DNA of 64,000 nt. It comes from Setaria digitata (taxonomy: Eukaryota > Nematoda > Chromadorea > Rhabditida > Setariidae). Below, one piece after another: positions 1 through 15,000 of this stretch; positions within the stretch are counted from its first letter, which is position 1; each line of letters begins with the position of its first letter. Position numbers and translations under genes: made by a program. The stretch is taken from contig RCAB01000293.1 of NCBI GenBank assembly GCA_003640385.1, forward strand, positions 1 to 64,000. Reading direction: 5' to 3'. The notes under the pieces are model-generated. The model was given only the letters and a program-made list of their open reading frames with translations, searched no databases and was not told the DNA's origin.

Positions 1-3000
1 AATATAATATAATATAATATAATATATTAATCTGTTTCTTGTAACTTTCCCATCGTCATTTCCTCTGTGAATATTCAAGCATTTATAATATGCATGTTGG
101 AGTCTTGAAAATATCGAGAATAAAAGGTTTGAGTGCCATGTCGGATTATTTAAGGTACTGGAATACTAGAAATAGTGTGTGGTACTTTAAGCCCGCTGGT
201 AATACTGCAGATGCGAATTACTGATCAATAGGATCTTAGGCGCAGGTGGTTGAATTAAGCTGAAAATATTGGAATACCGAGAGTGCCTTTTATATTACAA
301 TAGTACCGAAACTTCTTTTTTCCTGCAAAGAAAGCTGCGTAGCGATTTTTGATTTCGTTGACATTACTGATATTTATTAGTTAATTAATTGGATTTTTGC
401 GCCTTTTGATCAAACTTGGTTGGCTTTAATGTCATAAATGATAAAGCATGAGGGTGTGCATTGATTATTTCTGAATTTTGTTTTATTTTTATGCGTTTTG
501 CATTTTCATTTTGAAAAATGATTTTCCATTTTTATTTGAAAATGGTATTCGCTAAAGCTATTACTATCATTTCTTTTTGCTTTCCATTTCCATCCAAATT
601 TAATGCAATGTAAAATAACAATCTTGCCTAAAACTGAAACTAATAATTGATTGCAAGCTGCTTTGCACCATTCTGAAATATTGACAATATAATTAATGAT
701 ATGGGGCAATTTGAATTTGAAGAAATGATTGAACAGAAATTGAATTTGGAAAAGCGATCATGAAGCAGTCATTTCAAAATGTAATTACGTTGGTGCGATT
801 TCAATTTCAAATAACCTCTTACCATTTTGGTTGCGTCAAGAAAGCACACTATGATAAGCAGTTCATTTAAATGATAATACTTTTTTTATCAAAATTTTTT
901 AATCAGCTACTAGTTTTTATTTATTTTTCTTTGCATTTTGGTAATTAGTTCATAACTTTTCCTCAAAAAATTATATTCTAAAATTATTATCGAAAAAAAA
1001 AAAATTATTTCATTTCAAAAGGTATCACCATATTATGACGGTGTAAATTTAAAAAGAGAAAATATATCATGAGAATAATATTTAATATTAATTAGAGCAG
1101 CTAATGAATTTATTATTGTCATATAAAATATTATTCCTAAGTAGTTTAAAATTAAAGGTCTAATCAATTTATAAGAATTATAAATTGAGTACTCAATTTC
1201 ATCTTTTCTAGCATTCCTTACTGAATTGTTTGGAAAACCTTAGCAGGATAATACTGTTTTGTTCAGCATGCACATGAAGTCCTGATAAAGTTCTATTTAA
1301 ATTTGTCGAAAATTTGGTTGCATCACTTTTTCCTTTGTTAGAAAATTTTTTGAGTAATTTTACCAATAGACGCCAATTTTGAAATTGCTAGTTGAAAATG
1401 ATTACAACATTAAGCAACTCATTGTTTTATTTTTTCCTTCGCTTTTCATAGTAATTCTGAAGCTCTTTCTTTTTTTGTCTTCAAAATTTGTAATTCATTT
1501 TTCTGTGTTTTCAATATTTCTTACTTTTACTTCTTATGAAATCTAATTAAACGAACAATTTATTGCAAAATTCTTAAATAAAGAAAAATTAATTAGACAA
1601 ATAATTTCAAAAAAATCTACGCAATGTCTGGTCGTATGAATTTTGCCATTGTTTCAGAAATTTTCGCTGGATAGAAATTTTTCGATTAAAATTGTTTGAA
1701 TATTCGAGTTAATATATAAAAGTTCAATTTATAGAAAAAATGGCATGTATAAATTTCAAACTTAGATTGAAACTCTAAACTATCAGCATTGAAATGAACC
1801 TTAAAGCTTGTTAATATAAACTTCAAAAAAAGAAAAAAAAAAAAAACAAATGATGGGAAATAAAAGTTATGCGTTTCGTTTTGCGTCAAAATGATTGAAG
1901 CTGAGATGTATTGAAGTTTTTTTTCCCATCAACTGTTTAAAACTTTCTGCTTTTAATTAAAGTCATAATTTTGCTGTCCATTGCTTATTTTGCATCATTT
2001 TAGTTTTTGCTATTTCCTGATGGCAATAATATCAGTTTGCACATTTCAAATGTAACTGATAGCTGTTAAGAATTTGATAACAATGGCAATGAATTGATCG
2101 TTTTGTTAAACAATAATGTCAAATAGTTCATTTCACAAATGTCCCAATTGAGGCGACAAAATATCCCAGTATTGTGAATGTCAGCAGCTAACTTAAGATC
2201 GGACTAAATTGTTGATGTGACTCCAGAGGCCTTACATTACATTGAGAACTCTTTGCCAAAACTTCAGGATTTTCGCTCTACAATCATCATTGACTGAAAA
2301 TGTGTCTCTCGAGAGATATACACATTTCCTGATTGAGGTCTCTATCAGGTCTAGTTATCATTTAACTTTAACTTTAGGGCTGGAAAAAACGAAAGAGAAG
2401 GGAGGGGAAAAGATAACAACAAGAAAAAAAAAAAAGGAAAGTAAAGGAGACTCTCGAGAAAATGCTACCATCAGATCTTGACTAGTTTCAGTTCAGTCCC
2501 GCCCAACATCCAATATTATTACCAATCCATTTTATATCCTCTCGTCTATTTTCTTTTTTTTTTTTTTTAAATTTTATATAGTTCTTGCTTCATTTTGTCT
2601 TCCTCCTTCTACCTTCCAAATCATCTCTTTCAAACTTCTTTCAAGAATTTTCAGCAAGAAATATTAACAACACATTTCTCTGATAATTTCTCTTTTTTTT
2701 TTTTTTTAAGTGGAAAGAATCATTAAGAAAAAATCTTCTTTTTCTGAAATTTTCATTACAGTTCCATTGATATTAGGCATATTTACTGCTGTTAATTGNT
2801 GTTTTTGTTATTTCTTCCAACATTTAAAAAAGAGTAGAAAAATTTTTGCTAAATAAAGGCGAAGTTGAAATTTATGAGTCTAAATAAAATAACAAGAGGA
2901 AAAAAAAGTTTAAAAGAAAATATTACGTATCGATGTGGTGCTAATTTCGTGAAAATTCATTTACGAAACATTTTTGTAGCTAACCTTCTTTTTTTTTTTG

Positions 3001-4911
3001 AAGGAATTTTATAAGAATGAAAACTTCTTTGCAAGAAACATATTAAATTATTGGTGAATTTCAAGGCTGTTTGAAATAATTAAGAATTTAAATTATGCTA
3101 CTGTACAAACGATACATTATAGAAGAAAAACCTCTTTTTTGCATTTAACCCTTTGAATATATGCATGTTTAAATTTATAAAAGAAAAAAAATATATATAA
3201 ATGAAATTCATCCAGCTTATCAGTGTTCTTCCATTTCTGGCCAATTGGGAATTTTTTGGATCGATTTAGGAGAAATAAAATTTAACAAATTTTCCATTCA
3301 AACATTGTTATCTGTCATCATCATAATGAATATTTATACCATAAATTGTTCATCAAGAAATGTGTAATTTAGTGGTACAATTCTTTTTTCCTTGTTTTAT
3401 TCCTTTATAATTTTCTAATAAAATTCGCAAAAAAGTTGTAAATTGAAAAAAAAAATGTTTTTCTTTCAATTTAAAATGTAATTCTTAATCATTTGAATAA
3501 ATAAATAGCATAGTATTTTCATTTTAGAATAGAAGGAAAGAAAGATGGAGAAAGAACAGCATTGTCCAAATGATAATTATTTTTTTTTTTAAGGAAGCTT
3601 TTGTTTTTGAATTTCTTTAATGAAACTGCTTACTACTAATACTACTACTCCAGCAAAATGAAAATTCATTAAAAAAGAAAATGATTTACTTCACACAACA
3701 AAACTGATTAACTTTCAATTATTTTTTCTTTTGGCTCCACCGATTATTCTGATAATAATGATATTGATAGAACAAATATTGATATGATATTTATACACAT
3801 GCACATTATCAATTTTTGTTATCAAAATTGCATTATTAAAGTTCTGTGATAATTTTTGCGAAGAAAATTATATTTATTCGATCAACATGGTATATTGATG
3901 AACATCAATTGTATAAGTTAATTATGCATATAGTCCACTTTTTTCCTCCAAATGAGCTTTCAACTTTTCGCCTTCGTCAAAAAATTCTTAAGAAATTGGC
4001 AAATGTCAATTGACGATTTCAACGTTTTCTTCATTATAGCTTTCAATGTTGCACTTCGTGACAATTTTTTTTTTTTTTTTTTTGTGGCATTTTCATCCAT
4101 TTTAATCAAAATTTCAAATATAATTTTAATTAATTCTTTATCGGATAGTTTTTTTTTATCTCATGGAGATTTTTTTATCTATTTTGATTCTTAAAATCTG
4201 TGATAAACTTTTGTTTTCATTGTAATCAAACGATAAGATGTCATTGGAGTACCATTATTTGATCAGTAAAAAATTTAAATACAAATCGATTATGTATGTA
4301 ACTTATTTTTTTCCAATATCAACTTTTTCTAATATTTTTAACGATGCAATCGAATAACTTTCATTGATATCAAATATTTTATCAAAAGCATTAGAACATA
4401 TGTGAAACAGTAACTAATAACCATTCATTTGTTGGAATTAAGTTTTAATCAATTTATTCCTTATCATATCGATTAATCAATGGATAGCTTCCTTATCAGT
4501 CGTTTTAGTTCTACATATTCGAAAATTTTCATAGCTTTTCCAAATTAACTATCAGAGTTTAAAGAATTTTTTTTACAAAAAAAAAAGCTTTAAAGAGCAT
4601 GTTGTGTCACGATTTTATTTTGAAGTAATCAAATTTTTATAAAAAAAAATTCTAAAAAGAAGCAATTCCTTCACAAAGAAAATTACCATTCCTTTCATTT
4701 TTCAAACATTTCGCAATACTTTACAAAAAACAACTATTAATTGGTCCAATTAACTGAAAAATTTTTCATATTTGAAGCAGAAATCACAAGTAAAACTTTA
4801 AGCATTTCAAGTGATTATCATTTTCTTGCAAACAACAAAATAAAACATTTTATATTTTTTGAATTGCAAAAGTAAAAAATTCTTTCAAACACAAAAATGA
4901 AAATTTTCACT

Positions 4912-5124
4912 GTTTTTTTTTTTAATTAATTTTATGATTTAACAATTTTTTGATGGCATAAAACACTCAGCAGGCTAGTCGTCTGTAATTCCTCCATCAA
5001 TCAACCAAACAGACAGANGTTTTTTTTTTTAATTAATTTTATGATTTAACAATTTTTTGATGGCATAAAGCACTCAGCAGGCTAGTCGTCTGTAATTCCT
5101 CCATCAATCAACCAAACAGACAGA
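4912..5124. repeat. Single-N-joined duplicate (106 bp)
   Basis: Copies at 4912-5017 and 5019-5124 flank an N at 5018. They differ at one position (AAAACAC against AAAGCAC). Confidence 0.9.
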
Positions 5125-6834
5125 GAAAGACAAATATTCCATTTAGACTCTTTTAGCACTTCAGACAATTTGGCTCATTTTTATTTGAGGCGCATTTCGG
5201 CTCGATTCAATTTCATCTAATCCCAATATAAAATTTCATACAGTAGCAGATGTTCTTTTTTTCTTTTTCTTTATTTTTTTTTTTCCAAATGCTCATTTAT
5301 CATATGCAAAAAAAAACGATAAAATTTCTTTTTTTCATATGTTTAAAAAAAAACACACACAAATCAGAAATGGTATGGCTAGAGAATTAAAATAAGCGAT
5401 AATTTCATTTGTTATCGTATTTTTTTTTCTAACTTTTTCACTTTTCAAATTTACATTTTAAATTAATTTCATCAGTATTCAAATTTCACATTTTGAATTA
5501 ATTTCATTAATAACATTATCATTCTTAACATAAATTCATTTTCCTTGCCAATCATCATTTTATTTACAACATCTTTTAATTTCCATCCTTTAATATTAGT
5601 ATTTCCATAGCACGGAGACTTGACTATTCCATTTCATTCTTCTTCTTATTTCAAATTAAAAATTCCTTCAGAATAATTTTCTCATTAATTTAATTTGGTT
5701 ATCAATAATTAGTACCTTTCTATACTGTTAGCATGCATTTCCATCCATGAGCTTTTCATTTCTCTCCTTTTTTTTTTTTTTTTTTTTCGCAGAAAGAAGC
5801 GAATTCTTCTCTTAAAGACTTTGGTTATGGCGTTAATTAGTCATCTTTTCTCTTATTGCACTAATTAGCATCTTTTGATATTATTTCCTCTTCAGCTGCG
5901 AACTATTCCCTTCTTCTGTCTTTTTGTTATGAAATTGAAGTAGTCCTTAAATGATTTTCTTATTAGTGAAGTGAGTATGATAGCCAAAGTACCTACAATA
6001 AATTAAATTACGACAATGCAATCGATCATTTTCCAACATTCCTTCCCATCAGCTACCCTTACTTACTTACCCATACCATTTACTTACCCTGTACATTTGG
6101 GAGTTCTCGTCCTCATTAATTTCACTCAGTTTCTAATTTCAATATTTAATTTATCATTTGAATAAATGCTTGTAGTTTGTTTTTTTTTTGGCCTTCAAAA
6201 TATTGTTTGTTTATTTGTTTATGCGTTTTTTTTTCAAACAATATTTTTCCCATTAAAAAAAAAAAAAAAAAAAAGAAAGAAGTAGAAAATAAAACAAAAT
6301 TTTCCATTCAAAGATTTATTATTTTTTAGACAAATAAGTGATTGTTGAAGAATAAATTAAAAGATTTATGATATCATTTTGTTATTGAAAATGATTTTTG
6401 TTGGTGTTATTCGAACAAAACAACCAACAAACTTTTCTGCATGTAATAAATTTATAATTTCTGAAGCTTGCATGAATCTCTCTCTCTCAATATTACTTAT
6501 TATTTCGCTCATTTTTATAATTTATAATTTCAAATTGTATCTTTAAATTAATGATTTTAGTCTGTTAACATGTAATTTCAAGAAACAAAAATATATCGGC
6601 GTTTTGCAAAAATTTGTATTTGTAAAACTAAAAATTATTGGAAAGTTTACCAGAATGATGTGATATATCTCAACACATTTTACGTGATAAGGCATTCTTG
6701 ACTTCACACGTTAATACACGTCATAATGTGACTTTCTTAAACTGTTACAAATTTTTCCCTTTTGAGCAGTATAAATAGTAGGATTCTATGAAAACGTCAC
6801 GTTGAAACCATTCACGTAGGATTCACAAATGTTC

Positions 6835-6960
6835 CTTATGGGTGCATTTTTATCAAATTTTTAAATTTAATTGTCATATANATTTAAGCTGCTTATTATC
6901 ATTATTGCACAATTCTTATGGGTGCATTTTTATCAAATTTTTAAATTTAATTGTCATATA
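6835..6960. repeat. Duplicate (46 bp) beside a single N
   Basis: Copies at 6835-6880 and 6915-6960; the N is at 6881 and about 33 unrelated bases lie between N and second copy. Confidence 0.85.
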
Positions 6961-7882
6961 ATTTTTTCAAAAGAAAAAAGAAAAGTGAAGAAAATTGAAG
7001 TCTAAAAGCTAAAATGAAGAAAGTGTTATGAAAATTTGTAAAGAAGAGCAGTGAGCACATTCTTCTCTTATCTATGCTTAACTTATCATTAATTTAAAAA
7101 TAGATTACAATTTTCAAAGCTGTTAAGTAAAATTATCAAGAGACTCATTACTATGTGCCTCCATCATTTGCACCCTTTTATCCTTTTTTTTTTTCTTTTT
7201 TTTTTTCGAAAAATCTTTCATGAAACAAAGCATTTCTTAAAGTGTGGCATAAAAATTTTTTGTTCATTGAAAATTTTTTCGGAGCATTGTTTATGAAAAT
7301 TCTAGATAATTTGCTAGATTGTCTGAGTTGCAAATAATAAAGGACGAAAATGATAGTATTAAATTCGAACTTAATTAAACAAAATAAACCAATTAGCCAA
7401 AATGATTAAGTGATTTTCTTTTTCTTTCTGCAATAATTATAAAAAAATAATAATAAAAAAAATTAGCATATAAATTTTGGCTTGTATTACTTGCATCAGT
7501 TAAAATTTTCCTTCTATTTTGATCAGAAAAAAAAAAAAGAAAACTTTGAAAGGAAAAAATAAATCGCAAAAATTGTCGTATTTTTCTTACTAATTAATAC
7601 TGTAATTAGCCAAAGAAGAAGTGATCCTTGTCGTTCATCAGAATTTGCAATTCGTTTCATATTTCAAAATTTTTTTCTTCGTCACTGCAATTTTTCTTCC
7701 TTATTGTTTTATCAAAAAAAAAAAAAGATGGATAAAAAATCTATCTTCTATATAATTTACATAATTAGAAAAGAAGCTACAGTCCACATTAATTAATTAA
7801 TTCAAAGGAAAAAAAATAGAAAAGCTTATACAATTTCCGAATAATATTTGATTAATTTTGTTAATTGCTGATAAATTAATGA

Positions 7883-7893
7883 ATTAATTTGTA
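7883..7893 (+). promoter_or_regulatory. Possible trans-splice or 5' exon acceptor of the channel gene
   Basis: A TTAATTTGTAG acceptor ends 39 bases before the ATG at 7933. No upstream coding exon is visible, so spliced-leader addition or a non-coding 5' exon would both fit. The class of splice event is inferred. Confidence 0.4.
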
Positions 7894-7932
7894 GTGGTGG
7901 TGTTGGAGAAGCAAAGAAACAATGAAAGGTAT

Positions 7933-10900
7933 ATGTTGTTGGACGCGCCCCAGGCGGTAATGGATTTTTTGCTAATTATTATTACTATACTTATGGCAAA
8001 TTTAACGTTTTATCAGACAGGACAACAATCTCAAACAAAATTTCATGAATTTTCTGATGATGAACGCTTAGCCGCATCTAATGCAAACGATCATCAACAG
8101 GTACTTTTAATAGTTTATTAAGTGATCAATTATATTATCTTCAAAAACTATTACTAAATTAGTTTTATCGAATTTTCAAAATTTTTCCTTTATCAAAAAA
8201 AAAAAATAAGAGGAATGAATGAGTTAATAGTGAAATTATAATTAATCAGTTTTTGCAAACACTGATGATGATAAATTTAAATCAAATTAATTTNTAATTA
8301 TATTATCTTCAAAAACTATTACTAAATTAGTTTTATCTAATTTTCAAAATTTTTCCTTTATCAAAAAAAAAATAAGAGGAATGAACGAGTTAATAGTGGA
8401 ATTATAATTAATCAGTTTTTGCAAACACTGATGATGATAAATTTAAATCAAATTAATTTTTTTTTTTCTCATCCTATAACTTATAAAATTTTCAAATAAA
8501 ATAGAAAAGACAGGAAGAGAAAAATTTGTAATTAATAGAAAAATTTGCATGTTAATGATTTCAAAATTTAATTAGTTTATTTAAACACTTTTAGAATAGA
8601 CTTTTGCTTAAAATATTGTTAGTAATAGTAAAAATCAATGTGGCAAAAAACTTAAGACCATATTAATTAATTCAAGTTCTTCTATGGGTCTATTGAAATA
8701 AATTATTATTAATAAAATATGGTAAGGGAAAAAAAAAANAATATTGTTAGTAATAGTAAAAATCAATGTGGCAAAAAACTTAAGACCATATTAATTAATT
8801 CAAGTTCTTCTATGGGTCTATTGAAATAAATTATTATTAATAAAATATGGTAAGGGAAAAAAAAAAGTAATACATAAATTAAGCACAATTGTATTATGTC
8901 CGATTAGTAGCAAGCTATTCATTATAATAATTCTCAATTTTTTACAAAACATTCTTATACTATTAATCAATTTATTTAGTAATTATTAAATTAATCAATT
9001 TAATCAATATTAATCAAATCAATCTACTCGATTCTTAACATTAAATTGTCGTAAAAAAAAAAAAAAAATTAAAGCATTAATTACATATTATATAACACTT
9101 AATTATAGGATCAGAGAAGATATGATTTTCATCGTATAAAGAATTCCAAATACTAATTTTCTCAATAAAAAAAGAAATAAATCACTTTTCTCTTCTTTCA
9201 TTTTTTGCTTAGATGAAGCTTATTGCTTATCAATTACTGTAGAATTATTAATTCGCGGTTGGTACTTTCAAAAAAAAGAACAGAAAAAAAAACTAGAAAT
9301 GCTTTAGAAACTAAAATAAATTATTTCACTTTTCTTTAGCTGCCAATATAATTACTATAATTGATGAAAACTTTATGACAAAAAAAAAAAACAATTTGCC
9401 AAAATTCATGAAAAATATTTGATCCAGAAAAATCAAATAATTAATTAATTAGATCCAAAAAGAAAAATATGTCTCGAAAATGCCCTAGCAAAATTTATGC
9501 AAAATATAACACAGAAAAAAAACTAGAATAAAAAGGAAAAAAATAATTGTCACAATATTGTAAAAAAAAAGAAAGATAAGTAAAAATTTATTTCCAACTT
9601 GTTAGAATTTGATAATTTAGCTTTAAAAAATCACTCCAAATATGAGGGAATGTTTTCAGTTTTAATTTGTTGTAGGAGAAAAAATATTTTCAATTTTAAT
9701 TTCCTCTTTTCAAAGGAAAGAAGATTCTTTTCTTCTAAGTACACCAATTATGAAACGAAAACCTGCCCAAGTTTCACCTTCCTTTTTTTTTTCTTTCTCC
9801 ACTCAAAATTATAAAAAATGAAAAAAAAAATTGATGAATAAATATCTTATAATAAAAGAAAACATTATTAAAAGAAAAAGGAATGTGAAGAATAAAATGA
9901 GGCAATATTTTATAAAAATAAAAAATAAAAAAAATTTTCTTTCGCTTCAGCGATACTTTTGTCTTTCTCTTTTGGCTTAAAAAAGAAAAAAGAAAAAATT
10001 TGAATGAGTGAAAAGAAAAAAGGTAAACAATGAAGCTATTTTAGACGATACTTGAAAACACATTTCATGCCTTTGATAAGTATCACTGCAAGCAATTTCA
10101 TTTGTCGAGAGTCGAGAATGGATGTCTTAATTTCATTTCAATTTTAACATGACCCAAAAGAAGAATGAAAGTAAAAAAGCGAAAAATGGAAAGAATCATT
10201 TTAAAAGGATGAGATGAAGCTAAAAATGTGAGGCACACATCTAAATGCAGCAAAACTTTTCCTGGCTTAAAAATGGAATTGATTTAGAATGGGCCAAAGG
10301 CTTTACTCTTTTTTTTCTTGTTTTAGCGCCAAAAATAATAAATAATTGGCTTAGAAGCTTAGAATAATGAATAAATAGCTTGGAAAGCTTTTTTCATTAT
10401 GAATTTTGTATTAAATGAAGTTTCAAATTTATTTTGCAAAAATAATTTTTCTTTCTTTTCTGTTTTATTCTTTCAGGAAGCAAGAAAATTTGAAGAATCT
10501 CATGAATTTTCTACAGATGATGCTAATTTGGAAGGAAGGTTACTTTTGTTTTCAGAAACAAAAACTGCTTAAAAAAACAATTATTTAAATTAAAAATTAT
10601 TTCTGCTTTATGCATAAACATTCTCCCTTTCCATTCATTTTGATTAAATTTTACCTTTAAAAAATAAAAAAAAAAAAAAAAGCTATTTGGGAAATGGAAT
10701 CGGCAAAGATTTGTTCATTTTATCACAGAATTTCGCAAAATGAAAAGTTAAAGAAAAGTCACTTCATTTTACCCGGTTTTATAGTCTGAAATGAATATTA
10801 CTTTACAAAATATATCGAACATTTAAATCTATTTTCAAGTATCATGCACGTGTGAAAGTATAAGATGACCTCGTGTACACGTTTATAGTGATAAAATTTA

Positions 10901-12031
10901 GAAGTTGATTAAAACAATGAAATAAAAAGAAATTTTTTAACTNTTATCATGCACGTATGAAAGTATAAGATGTCCTCGTGTACACGTTAATAATGATAAA
11001 ATTTAGAAGTTGATTAAAACAATGAAATAAAAAGAAATTTTTTAACTGATTAATTAATGCATTTGTATTTTCTGTTCCGTGGCAATAAGTGACGTATGCG
11101 TTTTTAAATTATTTGAAAAACTAAATTTCCTACGTTAATTGAAATATCCGATCGTTTTGCTTTTCCAGTTTTAAAATTTGCTGAGAAAGTTAGGAAATTA
11201 GAAGCATTTAATTGCAGTTCGAATAGGCCGCCTAATCCTTACATGAAAACTGCCTTTGATAGCAAATTCAAGACGCATGACATATGCGAACCGTGGAATT
11301 CCGGAAATCAACCGGATATGTTGCTCTGGTTAATATTTATTGCTGGTTCATTTACTGATTTCCTTCCTTTTTTCTTTTTGCTTATTTCACAAGTACGAGC
11401 TATCCTAATTAACCAGTTCTTTTTTTTATTAATAATTCACTTATCTTAATTAACTGGTTTTTCTAATTAATTGCTCCATTCATGTGCTATTAGTGCTTAC
11501 TTTTAAATAAATAATAATAATGGGAAAAAATCAGCAATAGAATATTATCAAATATAGTTCATATATTTAATTATGACTGTGCTTTTGACAAAAATTGTAC
11601 TTAACTTTGCATCATTTGCTGCAAAAAAAAACTCATATTTAATTCAGAATTCCGAAGTTTTTTTATTTCGAAAGTCAAAATTCAAACTGAATACCAACAT
11701 ATTCTTGTCAATGTGAGCAATTAAATTAATATTTAGCAGAATTTTTATCCAACAAAAAATAGAAAAGCATATTTTCTGAACTAACACCTCGTATTTCGTT
11801 GTATTATGTTTAATTTTAGCAAATCATCAAATATTTATTTCTTGTTGCATTACAATGAAAGAGCAGAATCACCGAAAGGTGCAAATTCTTCTTGAGCGGA
11901 CTAATTAATCAATTATTTCTTTGTTCTCATCTTAGGCAGCTACTATCACCACCATCAACATTATCATACTAAAAGCAGCTTTATCACTATTGTTCAAATC
12001 TTGAAAACAAATTATCACACTCGATCATACG

Positions 12032-12071
<40 letters not shown>

Positions 12072-15000
12072 TAATAATAGTAATAATAATGATAATAATA
12101 GTAATAATAATAATAATATAATGATTAGCATATATAAGGTCGGAACCAGCGGATCGCTTATTACGAATAATTGGTAATGGTGTAGTGAAAGACGGGTATA
12201 ATATGTTTATGACGCCAAGTCAAGCTCAAGGTTTTTTATTTTTCATATTTTAAATTATAATTTTAAAATTTCAAACCTCCAATGAACATTTATTTAATGT
12301 AGATATTGTTTTCCAAAAATGAAAAAAAAAAAATGAAATTTCCAGGTGAGACAACTGTAGTTTCGGTAGCTATTTATATTGAATCAATGTCATCATTTAG
12401 AACACAAACAATGGTTCGTTTTCCTTTAATTTAGGTTTATGCTCATTAACTAATTTTGTTCGACGTTGCCACCGTAAATTGCTATTGGCTGTTATTAGAA
12501 ATTGTTATTCTAATTATTGCCAGTGTTATTAATCTATTGTTATGACTGCTAATTATTGTAAATATTAATTTATAACATTAATTATCAGTATCATTAAATA
12601 CCGCATATTATGAAGAACCACTGGCATTAATTATTTTTACCCTCATTAATACTGGGGCTATTATTATTACTAGTACAATCACTATTATTGTTATGTTTTG
12701 ATTCATTAGCATAAATCTGAAGTTTACAATAAGGATGATCTATTAATTATTTTTATAGAAATCAGAATTATTTCAGGACGTTTATTAAAATTTCCAATCA
12801 TTTACATTGAAATATGAAATAAAAGAAAATAATTCAATGATCTAATTTTAGAGCAAAATAAATATTTAAATTTCAAAATTCAGTTTTAATTTCATTTACA
12901 GGATTTCGAGGTTGACATGTATCTTGCCTTGGCCTGGTATGATCGTCGCCTGTCACATAACTGTACCCATCCGGTCCTTGTAACTCATAAATTTATTGTG
13001 GAACGTTTATGGCAACCGGACCTCTACTTTGTTAATTCCAAATTTGCCTACCTCCAAGAAGTGACAACACCTAATTTTATGGTCATCGTTTATCCCGATG
13101 GTTTGATATTTAAATCGATGAGGTTCAAAATTTTCATATAAAATTTCAAAATTTAGCAAGATTAATTTCTCATAGTGCTATTGCACATATTAGCAATTGT
13201 ATTTTCATCTTTTTACTTTCTCAGTTAATTATGTTATTCGATTCTTTTTCCAATGTTGTGTATTTTAATTAAGTTTTTTTCTTCTTAATTCAATTAGGAA
13301 TCTGAGTTTCTTCTACAACAGAGTTAGTAGCCAAATAGAGCTTGGTGTAATACGAATCTCCCAATTATCCTTGGAAAATTATCATTTCTTCTAATCTCTT
13401 TTTTTCAATGTAAAGAAATTTGATGGGGTAAAAGTTCGAATTGTTGCCTAAATAACCCAGCTTTGAAGCATCCATACAATTTCATTGACTTTATATCAGC
13501 GTCTATTGAATTATCAGTGATAAAGCAGTTATCACCTACATGTATTTTTTTGTAATATGACACTTTCCACATATTTATGCTTACAATTACACAATTTTAG
13601 AATTTAGAAAAATTGAAGTATTAAAAAACGACTTAAAATTATCAGTTAATGTGTTTTATTAATTATCAAAATATCACTTTTTTTCTTTCGCAAAATTTTA
13701 CAAATATCCTTTACACTTGATTACAAAAAAAAAGAGAAAAATTTAAATTTTCACTAAATGAGCAATTCACAAAAGGATGAAACAAAACTCTTCCAGGCTG
13801 GATGTGACATTATCGTGCATGATGGATTTACAGCGATTCCCGATGGACAAACAGGAATGTCCTCTTGTCATCCAGAGCTGTACGCTTATCGTTCTTATCA
13901 TTCATTGTCTCCGGGGAACATTTATCCAAACAGCAAAATACTTTCATATTTAAAAAAGAAAAAAAAAAATTACAAATTTTTTTTTCCCTACCAGTTTGTA
14001 GTTATCTTTTGGGCGATCTTTTATGACTAATTTATAATTTGACATTTTTCAGAGTGAAATAAGGAAAAAAAAAAATGACAAAATCGAAAAATCGAGACAT
14101 TTTCTTGTACAGATGATTTGTCATTTTCCAAGTAAATGACCATGTAGTCGCTTCAAATAACAGAAAAAATAATGCCAGCAATAAGTGATAAATAACATTA
14201 ATAATTAATATTATTATTACCACTAATAAAAGTGAAAATAATCGTACAATATCTCAGTTTCACTTATTTTACATGTATAATTAATTACATCATCCATAGA
14301 AGTTCACTTCTTTTTTTTTTTTTTTTCGTAGTAGACAAAGTACATCTGGACTAATTATATTCAGGCTAATTTTTCAGGCTATTACCTTAACTTTGCATTT
14401 ATGTAAATATATATATATATATATTTTTTTATCTTCTACTATATATGTATATAGTGGATTTTTTTTTTTTTTTTTGTGATCTTTTATAACAATTAAACTG
14501 TTAAAAGTAATGGCCTAATCTAAACAGACTATCCAGACAGGAAAGATACCTTTTTCAGATGCTTATGTGCAAAATTTAGTAAATTTAACTTGGCACGAAG
14601 ATCCGCCATATTTCCCATTTGGAAGTAACAGTGAAATTAAAATCAATGACATGGTTATCACTAATACAAGATTTGAAAAGTGCCTGACACCATATCCGTT
14701 ATTTCGTGGTTCAGGTAGGAAGAATTTTTTTCTCTTTTAATTTTAATTTTCAAAAGAAAAAAAAATTTCCCCTATTAACAAATTAATTTCTGTGCAATGA
14801 GAAGAATTGGAAAAAGCAATGCATAATCTAAAATTAATTCATTATAAAACAAAAATTTGAAATTTTCAAATTTTAACTGATGCTAAATTAAAAAAATAAC
14901 AGTAAATAGTAATAAATAACAATAATAAAATAGTGATGATAAATAACAACAACAAAACATAATAACATATAAAATATATTGTTAATGAGTTAAAAGCAAT

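Larger units (their letters stand above)
1..7893. other. AT-rich non-coding DNA upstream of the channel gene
   Basis: No reading frame here has a family signature or plausible splice structure; the short open frames lie in A/T-rich sequence. The first 28 bases are a short array of a five-base AATAT-type unit that reaches the window edge. Long A and T runs are scattered throughout. Two single-N joins occur inside a longer list (5018 and 6881, each between near-identical copies); the N at 2799 has no visible duplicate beside it. The stretch may hold the promoter or distal 5' sequences of the channel gene, but no specific element can be named. Confidence 0.6.

Noticed and set aside
13299..13460. 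Possible channel exon after an ATTAG acceptor
   Set aside because: It has no Cys-loop and meets stops; the exon at 13797 supplies the exact Cys-loop in phase.
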